From Leifsonia sp. Root227 (GTDB lineage Bacteria > Actinomycetota > Actinomycetes > Actinomycetales > Microbacteriaceae), in assembly GCF_001428745.1 (NCBI RefSeq), contig NZ_LMIO01000002.1, positions 372,001 through 436,000 of the forward strand: a stretch of 64,000 nucleotides of DNA. The letters are read 5' to 3'. Under the pieces are notes generated by a model. That model saw only the letters and a list, made by a program, of their open reading frames with translations. It had not been told where the DNA came from and did no database searches. The position numbers and the translations under genes are program-made. This document shows positions 61,778-64,000 of the stretch, in pieces (positions within the stretch are counted from its first letter, which is position 1; every line of letters starts with the position of its first letter).

Positions 61778-62290
61778 TTACGCGGCGGAGCGCTCTGCCA
61801 GCGTGGGGATCTCGCCAGTGACCGGCTTGCGCAGGTCGGTCCAGACGGTGATCGGGGCGGGCTCCCAGCCGAATGCTGCCGGCTCGTCGTTGGCGGGGGA
61901 TGCGGCTTCTGCCGGTGCTGTAGCGTCTGCGTCCGGTGCAGCGGCTTCGGAGGCGGCAGCGTCGGCGGAATCGGCGGTGGTGTCCGCCTCGGACGCGAGA
62001 TGCTGCGGCTCCACGGTCGCGATGATCTCGCCCGCTGCGACGCGCTGGCGTGCGTCCACCAGGGCGGTCGTGATGCTGAGGCTGACCGATTGCGCGAGCA
62101 CGGAGTGGAAGATCGTGTCTGTGTCGTCTGCGGCGCGGCGGGACACGGTCCATTCACCGTGCTCGCCGATCAGCTCGGCCACCTTGGTGTGCACGAGTTC
62201 GAGGATCTGCGCGTCCGTCAACTGCGGGACCGGAGGAACCGGTGCCAGGGCCGCCGGAACCGCGGCGGCGTGCCGCCTACGACCAAACAT
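61778..62290 (-). CDS. Protein of unknown function with acidic, Ala-rich middle
   Basis: The 170-residue protein starts with a basic MFGRRRHAAAVP, then a predicted helical domain (about 22-100; DAQILELVHTKVAELIGEHGEW in parts and SLSITTALVDARQRVAAGE). A low-complexity Ala/Asp/Glu stretch (about 105-140) and a short end, FGWEPAPITVWTDLRKP, follow. I do not recognise a family. The ATG at 62290 is preferred over an upstream in-frame start that reads into a Gln/Pro-rich stretch. Confidence 0.65.
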   Translation of the reverse strand: MFGRRRHAAAVPAALAPVPPVPQLTDAQILELVHTKVAELIGEHGEWTVSRRAADDTDTIFHSVLAQSVSLSITTALVDARQRVAAGEIIATVEPQHLASEADTTADSADAAASEAAAPDADATAPAEAASPANDEPAAFGWEPAPITVWTDLRKPVTGEIPTLAERSAA

Positions 62291-62375
62291 GGTCCAACCC
62301 CTTCCAGGCTGTTCTTGCACTTGAATACAAGTGTCCTGGAAGAAATCTCAGATTCGGCGCGGACACGCCGTGCGA

Positions 62376-62573
62376 TCAGCGGGATTTCTCGCTGATCTCG
62401 GCTTCTTTCGACTCTTCGAGCACCGTGCCGACCGCGATCACGAGTGAGAGGGCCGCGCTGATCCACAGCAGGGGCACCCGCCAGTCCCTCGCCCCCGAGC
62501 GGGTGGTCTGGATGGTCGTCCAGAGTCCGAAGGCCGCACTGATGATCGCTCCATTGAAGATGAACTTGCGCAT
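62376..62573 (-). CDS. Small membrane protein, 65 residues
   Basis: The protein has two hydrophobic segments (about residues 5-22 and 32-52) and a charged tail (EESKEAEISEKSR). An AAAGG ribosome site lies six bases before the ATG at 62573. It is probably a real small gene because of this site and its clean topology. Function is unknown. It is divergent from the ArsB/NhaD-type carrier gene. Confidence 0.6.
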   Translation of the reverse strand: MRKFIFNGAIISAAFGLWTTIQTTRSGARDWRVPLLWISAALSLVIAVGTVLEESKEAEISEKSR

Positions 62574-62689
62574 CCGCATCCTTTCGCTTCCGGTCAACGC
62601 TACCGGGTGCTGTCCGTAGCGTACGCTCGCAGAGGCGCGCCGAGAAGGCGGCGGCGCCGGATGGCGGCCGATGGCTCGAAGGAGGATGG

Positions 62690-63844
62690 ATGCGCACCGC
62701 GATCGTCGGCGCTGTGCTCCTCGTGCTCGGAGTCGTCGCGGTCGCGACCGGAATCCTGCCCGTGCCGGAGGTGGCGCAGCTCTGGGACAGAGTGTGGCCC
62801 ATCCTGCTGTTCGTGGTCGCGGTCACCGTGGTCACCGAACTGGCCGCGGAGGCCGGCCTCTTCACCGCGGTCGCGCAGCAGACCGCGCGCTGGGGTCGCG
62901 GGCGAGCCTGGGTGCTCTGGCTGCTGGTCGCCGCCGTCGCAGCCCTCAGCACGATCTTCCTCTCGCTCGACACGACCGCCGTGCTGCTCACCCCCGTGGT
63001 GATCGTGCTCGCCAGGCACGCTGGACTCGACCCGCTGCCGTTCGCGCTGACCACCGTGTGGCTGGCGAACACCGGATCCCTGCTGCTCCCGGTCTCGAAC
63101 CTGACCAACCTGCTCGCGCAGCACGCGATGGGCGATCCGAGCCCGCTGCAGTTCGCCGCGCTCACGGTCGTTCCGGCCCTCGTGGCCATCGTCGTGCCGG
63201 TGGTCGCGATCTTCCTGATCTACCGCCGTCGCCTGCTCGCCAGGTACGAGACGGGGGAGGAGGACGGCATCGAGGACCCTGTGCTGTTCTGGTGGAGCGC
63301 CGCCGTGGTGGTCGCCCTCATCCCGCTGCTGGTGTCCGGCATCCCGGTGTGGCTGCCCGCGTCAGCAGCTGCCGTGCTGCTCGGCGCCGTGTTCCTGGTG
63401 CGCCGCCGCGCTGTGCTGCGGTTCGGGCTGGTGCCGTGGCAGCTCGTGGTGCTGGCGTCCGGCCTGTTCCTGTTCATCGAGGCGCTGCACGCGGTGGGGC
63501 TCGGCCATCTGCTCTCTGTCGTCTCGGGCACAGGGGAGTCGCCGCTCGCGCTGCTGCGCCTGTCGCTGACCGGGATGGTGGGGGCGAACGCGATCGACAA
63601 CCTGCCCGCCTACCTCGCTCTCGAGCCGTCAGCCGATACTCCTGTGCGGTTGGTCGCGCTGCTGATCGGCGTGAACGCCGGGCCGCTCATCACGCCGTGG
63701 GCCTCGCTCGCGACCCTGCTCTGGCACCAGCGCCTCACGTCGTTCGACGTGCAGATCCGCTGGAGCCGCTACATGCTCCTCGGCCTGATCGTCGCCCCCG
63801 TCACCGTCGTCCTGGCCACCCTCGCCCTCGCCGCCACCCTCTGA
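62690..63844 (+). CDS. ArsB/NhaD-type ion transporter (SLC13-like superfamily)
   Basis: The 384-residue protein has about ten hydrophobic segments. FLSLDTTAVLLTPVVIVLA (about 90-108) and NTGSLLLPVSNLTNLLAQ (about 125-142) form the paired re-entrant motifs of the ion transporter superfamily that includes ArsB and NhaD. GANAIDNLPAYLALEP (about 300-315) is the second-half counterpart. Substrate may be arsenite, sodium or a carboxylate; no arsR or arsC lies next to it. The ATG at 62690 has GGAGG upstream. Confidence 0.85.
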   Translation: MRTAIVGAVLLVLGVVAVATGILPVPEVAQLWDRVWPILLFVVAVTVVTELAAEAGLFTAVAQQTARWGRGRAWVLWLLVAAVAALSTIFLSLDTTAVLLTPVVIVLARHAGLDPLPFALTTVWLANTGSLLLPVSNLTNLLAQHAMGDPSPLQFAALTVVPALVAIVVPVVAIFLIYRRRLLARYETGEEDGIEDPVLFWWSAAVVVALIPLLVSGIPVWLPASAAAVLLGAVFLVRRRAVLRFGLVPWQLVVLASGLFLFIEALHAVGLGHLLSVVSGTGESPLALLRLSLTGMVGANAIDNLPAYLALEPSADTPVRLVALLIGVNAGPLITPWASLATLLWHQRLTSFDVQIRWSRYMLLGLIVAPVTVVLATLALAATL

Positions 63845-63849
63845 AGGGA

Positions 63850-64000
63850 CTACTCGGCGGGGAGGAGCTGGGCGACGCGGACGATGCGTTTGCGGGCGAC
63901 GGCGATGAGGGAGAGCGCGAAGCCGAGGGCCGCCCAGAGCAGCAGACCGCCGAGGCCACGCCAGACCCCGTCCGTCGACTCCACCACACCGCGGAACGCC
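63850..64000 (-). CDS. C-terminal end of a membrane protein (gene continues beyond the window)
   Basis: Reading the reverse strand from the window edge gives about 49 residues ending at TAG (63850-63852). The frame includes a hydrophobic segment (GLLLWAALGFALSLIAVA) and a basic end (RKRIVRVAQLLPAE). FRGVVESTDGVWRGL before it resembles the last loop of YhgE/Pip or ABC-2 type membrane proteins, which is an inference. It is convergent with the transporter gene, five bases away. Confidence 0.55.
   Translation of the reverse strand, partial: AFRGVVESTDGVWRGLGGLLLWAALGFALSLIAVARKRIVRVAQLLPAE

Noticed and set aside
1..64000. Mobile elements, prophage genes, CRISPR arrays or toxin-antitoxin pairs
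   Set aside because: No transposase, integrase, phage structural gene, att-like repeat beside the tRNA/tmRNA genes, cas gene or typical toxin-antitoxin pair was recognised. Both tRNA genes and ssrA are followed by ordinary host genes or terminators.

Overview
The window is chromosomal DNA of a high-GC actinomycete, most likely of the family Microbacteriaceae (Leifsonia-like). Supporting signs are the gene order prfB - acetyltransferase - ftsE - ftsX - smpB - ssrA, the murI-rph-rdgB cluster, the clpS-DUF2017 pair, a DUF3039 protein, an ECF42-type sigma factor with its DGPF partner, and a surface protein ending in an LAxTG (sortase E type) signal. Gene density is high, many neighbours overlap by 1-8 bases, and I see no insertion sequence, prophage, integrase or CRISPR array.

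Layout. 1-6300: end of a membrane protein, DUF3039 protein, pncB, murI-rph-rdgB, a metal efflux CDF protein behind a Zur-like palindrome, and a DedA protein. 6420-9000: tRNA-Leu, a flavin-dependent LLM oxidoreductase behind an 18-base palindrome, and an MFS carrier. 9009-15420: translation, division and ribosome-rescue block ending in the tmRNA gene, whose leader and trailer can pair into a long stalk. 15444-22801: thioesterase, GntR regulator, Tat-exported phospholipase C, and a 1104-residue LamG/exo-endonuclease-like wall-anchored protein. 22877-37270: hydrolase, membrane proteins, MFS pump, a GH15 enzyme, adenine deaminase, a NatAB-type ABC exporter divergent from an ArsR-SRPBCC pair, hisN, tRNA-Lys, and an AI-2E family protein.

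37384-45124 is a sugar-type ABC importer locus with a ROK regulator and three Gfo/Idh/MocA dehydrogenases. 45257-47714 holds a dehydrogenase and the ECF42/DGPF pair. 47780-56383 is a second carbohydrate locus, transcribed leftwards from a clear promoter overlapped by a 16-base LacI-type palindrome: secreted barrel protein, LacI regulator, binding protein, two permeases and two GH130-like enzymes. Its operator half-site (TAAAC, spacing 2) also occurs in front of the ROK locus, so the two sugar loci may share control. 56443-64000: a baeRF (eRF1-like) protein, clpS-DUF2017, a second GH15 enzyme divergent from a glucose-6-phosphate dehydrogenase gene, small unknown proteins, an ArsB/NhaD-type carrier, and the end of a further membrane protein.

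How the parts work together. The two importers feed carbohydrate into the cell, where the GH130-like enzymes or the three oxidoreductases would process it. The GH15 enzymes release glucose, and zwf directs glucose 6-phosphate to NADPH production. The strongest unusual observations are the pre-tmRNA stalk, the shared operator half-sites, the wall protein with a nuclease-like domain whose catalytic residues are replaced, the FtsE with a 180-residue disordered tail, and the two sugar loci with no assignable substrate.
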